Assembly (NCBI GenBank): GCA_963770535.1
Contig: CAVYPZ010000004.1
Coordinates: 620,001 to 684,000 of the forward strand
DNA length: 64,000 nucleotides
Direction: 5' to 3'
Origin: RYN-230 sp963770535
GTDB lineage: Bacteria; Actinomycetota; Actinomycetes; Streptosporangiales; Streptosporangiaceae
In this document: positions 9,006-18,167 of the stretch, in pieces
How the letters are laid out: the number at the start of each line of letters is the position of its first letter
Numbering within the stretch: the stretch's first letter is position 1
Made by a program: the position numbers and the translations under genes
Notes under the pieces: model-generated
The model's input: only the letters and a program-made list of their open reading frames with translations
Databases searched by the model: none
What the model was told of the DNA's origin: nothing

Positions 9006-11039
9006 ATGCCTGCATCCGTGAGTCCGCCTGTCGGCAGGCATGCCGACTCCAGGGCCTCCTGGTTCCGCATCCCCCGCCAGGCCCTGCCTGCTCCTGGGCC
9101 CACGTCCACCGACACCGTCGCCCTGCCGGGCAGGGTCCGGAAGATCGGCTACGCCGTCCTGGCCGTCCAGTTGATCGCCTTCTGCGCCTGGAGCACCCTG
9201 CTGTACAACAGGTACGCATTAACGTGGGACTTCGCGGTTTATCACCAGCCCTGGTACCTGATCGCTCACGGTCACCTCGACCCGATGACGTCGGTCGAGA
9301 GGATGCCGTTCTGGCGAAACGACGCCGAGTTCGCCATCTGGCCGCTGGCCATCTTCTACTGGATAGGACCGCGCAGCCTGACCCTGCTCTGGCTCCAGGA
9401 CATCGCCGTGGTCGCGGCAGAGCTCATCGCCTTCAGCTGGATGTGCACCCTGGCGGCCCGGTGCGGGAACCGCCGTACCGCCGGGTGGCTTGCGGCAACG
9501 GGCCTCATCCTGTTCGTTGCCAGCCCGTGGCTGTGGTGGTCGATCTCGTTCGACTTCCACATGGAAAGCGTGGCCCTGCCGTTCGCCGTGCTGCTCGCCC
9601 GCGATCTGGCCGCCGGGAGGCGGCGCCTGTGGTGGTGGGTCGCTCCGGTCCTGGCCGCCGGCGGCCCCGCCGCGGTCTACGTGCTCGGCATCGGGGCAGG
9701 AGGTATCCTCTCTGGCCGCCGTTGCTGGCGGCGCGGCATCACGCTGGTCGGCATCAGCGTCGCTTACTCGGCATCCATCGTGATGATCGGGGCTGACCAT
9801 GGGGCGCCACTGGCCCGGCACTACGGCTACCTCGCGCTTGGCCTGTCAGCCAGCTACGCGCACGGCCGGCTGGCCAGTGGAGAGCACCTGAGCACCGGGC
9901 GCATGGCGGAAGGCATCATCAGGAATCCCCTCCGCATCGTCGAGGTGCTGTGGCAGAAACGGGTCGACGTGAACGCGGCCCTGCTGCCGGGCGGCGCGAT
10001 CGGCATCCTGTTCCGGCCGCTGGCGCCCCTGATCACAGTCGGCCTGCTGTCCGCCATCCTGTCCGCCGGGTGGCGGTTTGCCCAGCCGCTGTTCCAGTAC
10101 CTGCCGGTCTATCTCCTTGTCCCCGTCGGGACCGTGGCCGTGCTGGCATGGATGGCCCGACGGCACCCAAGGATCGTGCGGGTATGCGCCATCGTGCTGG
10201 TCGCCCAGGCCCTCTGCTGGGCCGGGATCTGGGGTCCGCAGGTGCCCGTCCACTGGCTGCGGGTCAGCGGTCCCGCGGCCGCCACGCTGGCGAAGGTGCG
10301 CGCTGAGATCCCTGAATCCGACGAGGTGATTGCCTCTCAGGGCGTCCTGGGACCGTTCTCCGGGCGCCTCGACGTGCACGCGCTCGCCCGTACATCGAGG
10401 AGCCCGGTCAGCGGGCACGATGTGTGGTTCGTGATCACCCCGACAGCCGGAACCGAACTGCAGTCCACGGCCAGCTCGATGGCGCTCATCGGCCTGCTGG
10501 CCGGCCCTATGCACGCCGATCTGATCGCCCATGCCAACGGCGTGTGGGCCTTCCGCTGGGACCGGCCGTCCGGGCAGCACTGGGTCATCGTCCCGCACGG
10601 TACCGACGGTGTGCCGGCCTGGACCGCGGCCGGAGCAGGCGGACGTGCGGCTCTCACCGGGCCTGTCGGCAGCTGGCACGCCGGGTCCAACGGGCGGCAG
10701 GGTTACGTCTCGGACGGCATTCAATGGCTGGAACCACTCGGCAGGTACACGACGAAGGTCGTCTTGTCCGCCACCGGTCCGGCGAACGTCGAAGTGTGGG
10801 ACGACAACGGGAACGGAGTGCTGCTGGCGCGGCGGACGATCGCCGGGACTGCAGGTACGCGGGTCGTGACTCTGCCTATCGACGTCGCAACGGCCCTGCG
10901 CACCCTCGAGTATTCCGGCTGGGGCCCGTTCAGCGCCCACTTCGTTCGGCCCGTGCCAGGCCAGCGCATCGAGGTGCGCATCTGGACCGACGGCAGCGAC
11001 ACCGTGAAAGTCTACAGCGCACGCATACAACCAGGTTGA
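9006..11039 (+). CDS. DUF2079-type polytopic membrane protein
   Basis: A 677-residue protein with a cytosolic N-terminal segment of about 45 residues, then roughly ten hydrophobic helices up to about residue 400, then a soluble C-terminal region of about 270 residues. The first extracellular loop (YALTWDFAVYHQPWYLIAHG) carries the acidic residue and H/W pattern typical of DUF2079, a GT-C-like family of unknown acceptor. GT-C proteins use polyprenyl-phosphate sugars outside the membrane. The last 130 residues look like a beta-sandwich. It stands alone between an esterase and secreted-protein genes. The function as an envelope glycosyltransferase is family-based inference. Confidence 0.7.
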   Translation: MPASVSPPVGRHADSRASWFRIPRQALPAPGPTSTDTVALPGRVRKIGYAVLAVQLIAFCAWSTLLYNRYALTWDFAVYHQPWYLIAHGHLDPMTSVERMPFWRNDAEFAIWPLAIFYWIGPRSLTLLWLQDIAVVAAELIAFSWMCTLAARCGNRRTAGWLAATGLILFVASPWLWWSISFDFHMESVALPFAVLLARDLAAGRRRLWWWVAPVLAAGGPAAVYVLGIGAGGILSGRRCWRRGITLVGISVAYSASIVMIGADHGAPLARHYGYLALGLSASYAHGRLASGEHLSTGRMAEGIIRNPLRIVEVLWQKRVDVNAALLPGGAIGILFRPLAPLITVGLLSAILSAGWRFAQPLFQYLPVYLLVPVGTVAVLAWMARRHPRIVRVCAIVLVAQALCWAGIWGPQVPVHWLRVSGPAAATLAKVRAEIPESDEVIASQGVLGPFSGRLDVHALARTSRSPVSGHDVWFVITPTAGTELQSTASSMALIGLLAGPMHADLIAHANGVWAFRWDRPSGQHWVIVPHGTDGVPAWTAAGAGGRAALTGPVGSWHAGSNGRQGYVSDGIQWLEPLGRYTTKVVLSATGPANVEVWDDNGNGVLLARRTIAGTAGTRVVTLPIDVATALRTLEYSGWGPFSAHFVRPVPGQRIEVRIWTDGSDTVKVYSARIQPG

Positions 11040-11352
11040 TAACGATGCGCACCCGCCATAAGGACCTCGCAGAAGGCTTGTTGATCACGAGCTCCAACGA
11101 TGAGCGCGTGGTTTACCCCGATGTAACCGAATTTGGCTCCGCGTGTGCGGGCTGATAGTTCTCCGGGCCATTCGTAAATAGGGTGAGACCGGCCGGCGTG
11201 AGGGCGCGCACGGCGGCGGTCGTCGCATATCGGAGTGGTTAAACTTGCGCCGGAATAGTAACTCGTCGTAGTCGTGCTGTTACGATCAGCCGCGAAAGCA
11301 TGGGGGCAGAAGCAAAGATTCCTTGAGACTGAGAGAGTGGGAGATCCTGGTC
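11040..11352. other. Intergenic region, nothing definite
   Basis: 313 bases between the DUF2079 gene and the next secreted protein. It is relatively AT-rich after 11150, consistent with a promoter, but no hexamer pair was convincing. No hairpin or RNA gene was seen. Confidence 0.4.
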
Positions 11353-12069
11353 ATGCCGCGCGCGCAGCGGTTTCACCTAGCGCAGAAGCTGGCCATGGTG
11401 GCTCTGGGGGCCGCCACGCTGGCCATCAGTACTGGGCAACTCCCCGCGCTGGCTTATGGCCCGCCGCCGCCGCCGCCCACGCCGGGTGGTTACACCGCAG
11501 TCGTCACCAGCCAGCCCATTGGGCCGGATGGCGGTGTCATCGGCCCGGTCGGGGTCGGTGCGTGCTCGGTGGCCCTGACGGTGGCGCGCGGCACGTTCAA
11601 CTCCCAGGTCCAGATCACCATCACCGCCCCCACCGTGCAGGACATCGGTGACGGTGGCCAGCCCGGCTACCGGGCCGTCTGCGGGGTCGGCGTTCTCATC
11701 CAGGTCGATGGCCAGCCCTACACCGGGGGATTCGGCCACCCGCTCACCTTGGATATCTCGGGGGTCAGCATCAGGCACAACGCCCGGGTCGTCGTGTGGA
11801 ACGGCGAGAAGTTCGTGCCCGTCAACCCCATAGCCGCGGGTCCCACGCTGCGGGTCCGCTTCAGCGGCTCTGGCGAGGACTTCGCCGTGCTGGTGCCAGG
11901 GGGCGGCGGCCCGTCCGGATCCTCGCAGACACAGGTAGCCACGGCGAGCCGCGGCAACCGCATGGCCGGGAGCGTGATTCTCACGAGCCTATTCATCGCT
12001 ACCCCCGGCCTGTCACCGGCCGGGATCGGCGTGCTCGCGCCCCAATGGCTGGCTGCGATCAGCCACTGA
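11353..12069 (+). CDS. Secreted protein of unknown function
   Basis: About 238 residues. It has a signal peptide (MPRAQRFHLAQK followed by a hydrophobic core ending near ALA), a polyproline stretch, a beta-rich central domain of about 120 residues with two cysteines, a Gly/Ser linker, and a C-terminal hydrophobic stretch that could be a membrane anchor (residues about 210-230). The ATG at 11353 is preferred to 11323 because the signal sequence then begins at the first residue and GGGAG lies about ten bases upstream. The order signal, beta domain, Gly-rich linker and hydrophobic tail suggests a surface-anchored protein. No family recognised. Confidence 0.65.
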   Translation: MPRAQRFHLAQKLAMVALGAATLAISTGQLPALAYGPPPPPPTPGGYTAVVTSQPIGPDGGVIGPVGVGACSVALTVARGTFNSQVQITITAPTVQDIGDGGQPGYRAVCGVGVLIQVDGQPYTGGFGHPLTLDISGVSIRHNARVVVWNGEKFVPVNPIAAGPTLRVRFSGSGEDFAVLVPGGGGPSGSSQTQVATASRGNRMAGSVILTSLFIATPGLSPAGIGVLAPQWLAAISH

Positions 12070-12182
12070 ATCAACGGCGCGGAGCCGTTCATCACCGGCC
12101 CGCGGCATGTCAGCCCAGCCTGAACCCCCGATACCCCTCAACGCGATTCCCCATGTCGCGTGACTTGGAAGGAAAGCCGGAT

Positions 12183-13082
12183 ATGGCGAGTGCGGCGCGC
12201 CGCACGACAGCGGTCATCGGGCTCACCGCGGCGGCACTGGCCCTCGCGGCTTGCTCAGGAAACAACCCCTCAGTGAACGCGAACGGCGCGGCCGCGGTGT
12301 CCATGGTGCCGCGGCGCATTCTGAGTGCGCCCGGGAGCCTCGTGTCCGTAACGGCGCCGCAGGCGAACGGGGTTATGTGGATGCTCGCCGGGAAATCCAG
12401 CATGGGGCTGTTCGAGATGGATTCGTTCACCGGCCGCCTCACCGGCAGTGTTTCCGTGAATAGCGCTGCGCGATCGGTGGCCGAAACCTCCACCGGCATC
12501 ATCGGCGTGGCCCTGGGCACCGACCGGACGGGTGCCCTGGAACTCCTGTCCGGCACCGGGAAGCCGTTCAAGACCGTGCCCCTGCCCGCGCCGGCCCGCC
12601 AGGTCGTGGTAGGCAGCGACGGCACCACGTTCTACGTGCTGAGCGGCACGGCCACGACGTCCAGCGTGACCATCGTGGGCTCCCGCGGCGGCCGGGTCCT
12701 CGGCTCCGTCCCGATGCCGTCCGATGCAGTCGCCATGGTCCCGGACGTCCCGCAGACCACCATCTATGCCCTGGAGCGCACCGGGCTGGTGGACCAGATC
12801 GATATCACCGGCGGGAAGGTCGTCGCCAAGTTCAGGGCGGGCGGCAAGGATGACACCGGCCAGTCGATCGCGCTCAGCCCGGACGGCACCACCCTCTACG
12901 TCCTGAAAAGCGACGGTGTGGTGTCCAACATCGCCGAGGTGAGCACCAGCAGCGAAGCGATCCAGAAGGTCCTGCCGGCCCCAGTTCACTGTGTCGGGGT
13001 GCTCGTCTCCTCCAGCGGAGGCTGGCTTTATGAGCTGGTGGGGACAGCTGAATATGGGAACATCCAGATCTTCTCGGCCTAG
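12183..13082 (+). CDS. Lipoprotein with beta-propeller repeats
   Basis: 299 residues. The N-terminus has a lipoprotein signal with lipobox LALAAC (Cys about residue 21). The rest is a run of beta-strand repeats of the YVTN/PQQ type, such as QSIALSPDGTTLYVLKSDG, typical of seven-bladed propellers. These are extracytoplasmic binding or scaffold proteins, not evidently enzymes. The start is set by GGAAAG a few bases before the ATG and by the position of the signal sequence. It lies 21 bases upstream of the GT-C-like membrane protein on the same strand, so the two are probably co-transcribed and may act together at the cell surface. Confidence 0.75.
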   Translation: MASAARRTTAVIGLTAAALALAACSGNNPSVNANGAAAVSMVPRRILSAPGSLVSVTAPQANGVMWMLAGKSSMGLFEMDSFTGRLTGSVSVNSAARSVAETSTGIIGVALGTDRTGALELLSGTGKPFKTVPLPAPARQVVVGSDGTTFYVLSGTATTSSVTIVGSRGGRVLGSVPMPSDAVAMVPDVPQTTIYALERTGLVDQIDITGGKVVAKFRAGGKDDTGQSIALSPDGTTLYVLKSDGVVSNIAEVSTSSEAIQKVLPAPVHCVGVLVSSSGGWLYELVGTAEYGNIQIFSA

Positions 13083-13103
13083 AACGGCGCGGGCCCCGAG
13101 CCG

Positions 13104-15239
13104 ATGAATATCCCGGCAGGACGGCACCGGTCATTGGGCCACCGGAGGCCCGGCCCGGGCCGCCTGGCGGACCTGCGGGGAAACGTCGCCACCCCGGCCC
13201 CCGCCGGCTGGATGAGCATCGGCGAGGCCGATGCCGAAGCCACGTCCTGGACCGAACGGACGCTGCGGACGCTGGCAGCGGTCGCCCTCGTCACCTGGTC
13301 CTTCCGCCTGTCCGGCTACCTGACGTTCGCGACGTGGCTGGCCGTCCCGGTCGTGCTCATGGGCCTGACCGGGCTGCTGGCCATCGTCGCGGCCTGGCTG
13401 CCTGCGGGCTCGCTGCCCAGCCGCCGCCAGCGCCAGATCGACCTGGCCCTCCTGGCCGCGGTCATCGTCGCCCTGGCCTTGTGGAGTTATTTCCAGCTCT
13501 ACATGGCCCCCGACTACGGCACCGACGAGATCGCTTTCGACCAGTACGCGGCCCAGCTGGCCCTGCACGGGATCAACCCGTACCTGCACTCCATGGCCGC
13601 GGCCTTCCCGCTCTTCCACGTCTCGCCGAACGGCTACACCTTCCTGCTGAACGGCCAGCCGGTCACGAAGCTGTCCTACCCGGCGCTCGCCTTCGAGGAG
13701 TACCTGCCGCTGCTGGTGGCGGGCATCACTACCGGGGCCGCGGTCTGGACCAACGTCGCGGCCTGGGCGCTCGGCGCGGTGGTCCTCTGCGCCGTGCTGC
13801 CGAGGAAGCTGGCGCCGCTCGCGGCCATCGTGGTCAGCCTCGACGTGTTCACCGGGTACGCGGTTGGCGGCGTTACCGACTTCCTGTTCATGCCGCTGCT
13901 GATCGGGGCGGCCGCGGGCTGGGATAGGTTCGCGTGGACCCGGGGGCGTGCCGCCTGGCGCGGCCCGGTCCTGATGGGGCTGGCCATGGCCGTCAAGCAG
14001 ACACCGTGGCTGATCGTCCCGTTCGTGGTCGCAGGCATCGTGCTGGAATCAAGGCGGCTGCGAGACTGGCGCCAGGGCATCCGGGACGGCGTCCGTTACC
14101 TGGCCATCGCCGCCGGGACGTTCGTGGTGCCGAACCTGCCGTACCTGCTGGACTCGCCCCGGGAGTGGCTCAGCGGTGTTCTCACGCCGATCACGGCCCA
14201 GACCGTGCCAGCGGGCCAGGGCCTGGTCAGCCTCAGCCTGTCTCTCTCGGTCGGCGGCGGGTCCCTGCGGGACTACACCCTGGCCGCCGTGGTGGTCCTC
14301 GTGGCGCTCCTTGCCTGCTATGTGGCGACTTACCCGCTGCTCAAGCCGGCTGCCTTCCTCCTCCCGTCGATCGTGCTGTTCTTTGCCACACGGTCCTTCG
14401 GCAGTTACCTGGTCATGCTGATTCCGGCAGCGGTGGCAGCCGCGGCGACCACGCAGCGCCCGCTGTTCTCCGCCTGCTGGCGGTGCTGGAAATGGGTGGT
14501 GTCCGGTGCGGCGGCGTCCTGCTGCCTGGCCGTCTTCGCCGCGCTGGCCAGTCCCAGCCCGCTGGGCATGGCCATCAGGTCCGTGCGCACCACGGGTCAG
14601 CTGGCCACCGTGGACCAGATGACGGTGTCGGTCACCAACAACTCCGGCCGCAGCGTCCGGCCCTCGTTCACCATCGAGGACGGCCTGTCGATGACGGCGT
14701 TCTGGCGCCGCGTGCACGGTCCCCCGGTCCTGGGCCCGCACCAGAGGGCCAGCTACACGATCCAGGCGCCGAGCTATTTCGCGATGCCTTCCATCACCAA
14801 CGGCTTCCAGGTCCTGGCCTTCGGCCGCACCCCGCCCTCGGTCAGCCGGACGGGCGCGTACGTGGCAAGCGTCTGGCGCGTCGTCCTGCGGCCCTCGACC
14901 ATCAACCAGCCGGTGGCCCGGGGCCAGGTAATCACCGTGCATGCTGAGATCCTCAACCGGCTCGACCAGCCCGTCCGGGCCGCGAACGTGCCCGTATATC
15001 TCGGCCAGGTCATCTATGCCCAGAGCGGCACGCAGATCAGTGAGGGCTTCATCAACAGGGGATACGGCGGCCAGACGCCGGTCTCCGCGCTGACCAACGG
15101 GCAGGGCGTCGCCACGTTCACCATCAAGTCCACACTGGTGCCGCACGATCCGATCTATTTCGAGGCCAATCTCGTCAAGCCCGGATCGGCCTATCCCTAC
15201 GGCTATTCCCCCATCCTCGCCGTGAGGTTCCGCAACTGA
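13104..15239 (+). CDS. GT-C-like membrane protein with extracellular tail
   Basis: 711 residues. After a cytosolic N-terminus of about 50 residues come about eleven membrane helices (to roughly residue 490). Extracytoplasmic loops include MAPDYGTDEIAFDQYAA, an acidic loop like those that bind polyprenyl-phosphate sugars in GT-C enzymes. The remaining 220 residues are hydrophilic and beta-rich, with two Ig-like segments (TVDQMTVSVTNNSGRS and PVARGQVITVHAEILN). Attachment of such an extracellular beta tail to a GT-C core is unusual. ATG 13104 is the longest start; ATG 13212 (MSIGEAD) is possible. It follows the lipoprotein gene by 21 bases. Sugar and acceptor are unknown. Confidence 0.7.
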   Translation: MNIPAGRHRSLGHRRPGPGRLADLRGNVATPAPAGWMSIGEADAEATSWTERTLRTLAAVALVTWSFRLSGYLTFATWLAVPVVLMGLTGLLAIVAAWLPAGSLPSRRQRQIDLALLAAVIVALALWSYFQLYMAPDYGTDEIAFDQYAAQLALHGINPYLHSMAAAFPLFHVSPNGYTFLLNGQPVTKLSYPALAFEEYLPLLVAGITTGAAVWTNVAAWALGAVVLCAVLPRKLAPLAAIVVSLDVFTGYAVGGVTDFLFMPLLIGAAAGWDRFAWTRGRAAWRGPVLMGLAMAVKQTPWLIVPFVVAGIVLESRRLRDWRQGIRDGVRYLAIAAGTFVVPNLPYLLDSPREWLSGVLTPITAQTVPAGQGLVSLSLSLSVGGGSLRDYTLAAVVVLVALLACYVATYPLLKPAAFLLPSIVLFFATRSFGSYLVMLIPAAVAAAATTQRPLFSACWRCWKWVVSGAAASCCLAVFAALASPSPLGMAIRSVRTTGQLATVDQMTVSVTNNSGRSVRPSFTIEDGLSMTAFWRRVHGPPVLGPHQRASYTIQAPSYFAMPSITNGFQVLAFGRTPPSVSRTGAYVASVWRVVLRPSTINQPVARGQVITVHAEILNRLDQPVRAANVPVYLGQVIYAQSGTQISEGFINRGYGGQTPVSALTNGQGVATFTIKSTLVPHDPIYFEANLVKPGSAYPYGYSPILAVRFRN

Positions 15240-15278
15240 CCACGGTGATCGCCCCCATCCGGCGGGCCGCGTGGTGCC

Positions 15279-16703
15279 TCAGGGCCCCAGGTCGGCCAGC
15301 ACGTCCTCGATCCGGTCCAGCGCGGCCGCGATCCACGGCAGCGTGACCGGGTCATCGGACCGCAACGCCTGTTCCCGCTGCCCGTCGGTCTCGCCGTACA
15401 GCATCGCGGTGGCCACCCGCATCCGCAGGGCGGCCGGCTCCTCGCCGAAGGCGCTCGCGGGCAGCACCCCCATGCCGTGGCAGTGCAGCAGGTGCGTGGC
15501 CAGGTCGGCACCGTTGCCGATCCCGCGCGTGACGCGCAGGTGTTCCCGCCAGGGCGCGAAGTCGGGGTAGAGGTAGAACGCGGCCTGCGGCGCGGGCACG
15601 AGCAGCCCGGCGGCGGCGAAGCGGTCGGCCACGGCGGCGGCCACCTCGGCGTGCAGGGCCCGGCTGCGGGCCACCCGTTCGGTGAGCTCGGCGGGCTCGT
15701 CGAAGGCGAGGGCCGCGGCCTGCTGGATCGGCAGGGACGGGGCGGACCAGATCTCGCTGCCGATCCCGACCAGCCGGTCGCGCAGCGCCAGCCCGATCCC
15801 GCTGCCGGGCAGCCGTGCCACGCCGATCCGCCAGCCGCCCAGGGCCAGGCTCTTGCTGAGCGCGGTGGTGACCACGGTCCGCTCCGGCGCGAACAGAACC
15901 GGGCTGGCGAACGCCTGGTCCGGGTCGTGCACGAGGTCGCGGTAGATCTCGTCGGCGATGATGATCAGGTCGTGCTCGGCGGCTGCCTGGCACAGGGCAT
16001 GCACGCTGGCCGGGCGGGCCAGCCTGCCGGTCGGGTTGTCCGGCAGGGTCAGCACGACGGCGCCGATCCGGCGGCCCGCGTGCTGCGCCGTGGTCACCGC
16101 CGCCGACAGGCCCGCGGCGTCGCAGACGCCGCCCTCACCCGGCGGCACCGGCACGAAGTGCGGCCGCACCCCGAGCATGCTGGCCTGGGCGGCGTAGCTG
16201 ACCCAGCTGGGCTGCGGCACGGCGACGTCCGCGCCGATGGCCAGCAGCAACCCGAACAGCAGCGCCTTGCTGCCCGGGCCGCAGACCACGCTGGCCGGCC
16301 CGGTGGGCGTGCCGCGGCGGGTCCAGTACCCGGCGGCGGCCTCGCGCAGCTCGGGCAGGCCCGCGACCGGCCCGTAGGTGTTGCCCGCGCTCGCCTCCGC
16401 CAGCGCCTGGATGAGCAGGGGATGAGCCGGCAGCCCGGCCTCGCCGAACGCGAGCGGCAGCACCGTCTCACCCGCCCGCCGTTTCCGGGCCAGGGCCTCG
16501 TTGGCGGCCAGCGTGGCGGACACGGGGATGGGAGCCAGGCTCAGCCGGGACGGGGGCGCTGCGGCCGGGAACGGGGTGACCGGGGCGGAGACGGGAGCAG
16601 CCGGCGCAGTCGTCATTGTGGACAGGGCGGGTGGCGGCGGGGCAATGGTGCTGGAGGGTTTCGCGTGCAGGGCAGATGGCATGGCTGCGCCAGCCATGGA
16701 CAT
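15279..16703 (-). CDS. PLP-dependent aminotransferase, class I/II
   Basis: 474 residues, fold type I. Visible marks are NPTG (223-226), DEIYRDL (251-257) and the PLP lysine in SKSLALGGWRIG (Lys284). The core from about residue 60 matches aspartate-aminotransferase-like enzymes of about 400 residues. The first 55 residues are an Ala/Pro-rich extension without a known role. The start at 16703 is supported by an AGGAG stretch about ten bases upstream; a start inside the extension cannot be excluded. The enzyme transfers an amino group between an amino acid and a 2-oxo acid; the substrate is not deducible. It is divergent from a LysR regulator, the usual arrangement for a target gene. Confidence 0.85.
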   Translation of the reverse strand: MSMAGAAMPSALHAKPSSTIAPPPPALSTMTTAPAAPVSAPVTPFPAAAPPSRLSLAPIPVSATLAANEALARKRRAGETVLPLAFGEAGLPAHPLLIQALAEASAGNTYGPVAGLPELREAAAGYWTRRGTPTGPASVVCGPGSKALLFGLLLAIGADVAVPQPSWVSYAAQASMLGVRPHFVPVPPGEGGVCDAAGLSAAVTTAQHAGRRIGAVVLTLPDNPTGRLARPASVHALCQAAAEHDLIIIADEIYRDLVHDPDQAFASPVLFAPERTVVTTALSKSLALGGWRIGVARLPGSGIGLALRDRLVGIGSEIWSAPSLPIQQAAALAFDEPAELTERVARSRALHAEVAAAVADRFAAAGLLVPAPQAAFYLYPDFAPWREHLRVTRGIGNGADLATHLLHCHGMGVLPASAFGEEPAALRMRVATAMLYGETDGQREQALRSDDPVTLPWIAAALDRIEDVLADLGP

Positions 16704-16884
16704 GGCTCTCGACTCCTAGATTGGTTGGGCGCCCATTTAGGGGCAATTCGGGCGCCGCATTGCGCCACTCAGCGGGCTGCGATCGATCAGATCGCGCGAG
16801 CGCCTTTGGCCGCTCTGACCAGCATGCCTGCAGATATGCATTAGTACAAGCAGCTTTATCTGTTGTGGAGGGTAAGTTGAACTT
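16704..16884. promoter_or_regulatory. Divergent promoter region, aminotransferase/LysR
   Basis: 181 bases between divergent genes, with an AT-rich part at 16830-16885. LysR regulators usually bind T-N11-A boxes in such a region to control both genes. No single box was clear enough to name. Confidence 0.4.
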
Positions 16885-17520
16885 ATGCTTGATCTGCACC
16901 GGCTGCGGCTGCTCAAGGAATTCGCCGCCCGGGGGACGATCGCCGCCACGGCGGCGGCCCTCGGATATACGCCGTCGGCGGTTTCCCAGCAACTTGCCGC
17001 CCTGGAACGGGAGGCGGGCGTGATCCTGCTCGACCGGACCGCGCGGTCCGCCGAGCTCACCGACGCAGGAGTCCGCCTCGCCGCGCACGCCGAGCGCATC
17101 CTGGCCCAGGTGGAGGAGGCCGAGGCGGACCTGTCCGCGCAGGAACGCGAGCCTGCCGGCCGGGTCTCGGTGGCCGCCTTCCCCACCGCGGCCGCGGCGT
17201 TCGCGCCGGCGCTGGCCCGCAGCCTGCGCAGGCACCCGCAGCTCACCCTGCTGCTGCGGCAGACCCAGAAGGACGAGGGGCTGAGCTCGGTCCGCTGGGG
17301 TGAGGTCGAGGTGGCCCTGGTCAACGACTGGACCGGGGGACTCACCAGCACCGGGGCGGGCGTGCTCCAGTTCTACCCGCTGGTGCGCGACCCGCTGGTC
17401 CTCGTCGTGCCGCGCGGCCACCCGCTCGCGGACCCTGCCGAGCCGGTGGACCTGCGCCGGCTCAGCGAGACCAGCCGGTGGATGGCCGCCCCCGCGGGCG
17501 AGCCGTCGCCTCGTCGCTGA
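16885..17520 (+). pseudogene. LysR-family regulator, 3'-truncated
   Basis: 211 residues. The winged helix-turn-helix (residues 1-60, LGYTPSAVSQQLAALEREAG) and the linker helix are intact, and the effector domain begins normally at RVSVAAFPTAAAAF. The protein then stops after GEPSPRR at a point where LysR proteins (about 300 residues) still have roughly 90 residues to go. No continuation is visible in any frame downstream, so this is a truncation, not a simple frameshift. DNA binding could persist but co-inducer binding should be lost. It is divergent from the aminotransferase it probably controlled. The break at about 17510 coincides with a switch to unrelated genes. Confidence 0.75.
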
Positions 17521-17630
17521 ATCTTCGCCATCTCGGGTAACAATCGCAGCTGCGAGGTGTCCTCTACAGCGGCGGGACGACTCCTGCACGCTGCAGACCG
17601 GGTGTGAGACCCAACCAGTGGAGGTGCCAG

Positions 17631-18099
17631 ATGGCCGAGCTCCCACCGCCCCCAGAGGGAATTGTGCTGGCCCACTTCATCGTCTCGGACGATGTCGAGC
17701 GCTCTCGGCGCTTCTACACCGAAGTACTCGGCGGCAGGGTGGTCTTCTCCGGCCGGAGGGCTGACCTATGTCGCACTATCCAACAGCTGGATCATCATCA
17801 ATGTCGGCGGAGGCCCGACCGACGACAAGCCGACGGTCACCCTGGAGACGCCACGCGATCCCGACCGGGTCAGCAGCTTCCTCAATATCCGGGTCAAAGA
17901 CATCGAGGCCGTGTACGCCGAATGGAGCGCCCGGGGTGCTCAGTTCCTGACGCCGCCGAAACAGCACCAGTACGAGATCCGTTGCTACATCCGCGATCCC
18001 GACGGTCATCTGATCGAAGTGGGGCAAACCACGGACCCAGAGGGGGACTGGTCGCCCGCTCACTGGCCATCGAGTACGCCCGCCGAGGAGTCCGAGTGA
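17631..18099 (+). pseudogene. VOC/glyoxalase-like protein, one frameshift
   Basis: The N-terminal part (MAELPPPPEGIVLAHFIVSD, then RSRRFYTEVLGG) is read from 17631. It continues after about 17755 in the next frame as GGLTYVALSNSWIIINVGGG...VSSFLNIRVKDIEAVYAEWSARG and YIRDPDGHLIEVGQT. Together they give a normal vicinal-oxygen-chelate protein of about 155 residues with two beta-alpha-beta-beta-beta units and the terminal metal-ligand Glu. One missing base near the GGAGGG run explains the break. VOC members include glyoxalases, dioxygenases and antibiotic-binding proteins; no substrate can be named. It is the first gene after the truncated LysR. Confidence 0.7.
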
Positions 18100-18167
18100 A
18101 TGCCGGGATCACCGGCGAGATCCGTCGCATCGACGGTGCCAGTCCGTGACGCTGAGGAGGTTCGGTC

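Noticed and set aside
17510..17640. Insertion sequence at the LysR truncation
   Set aside because: No transposase, inverted ends or target duplication could be found.
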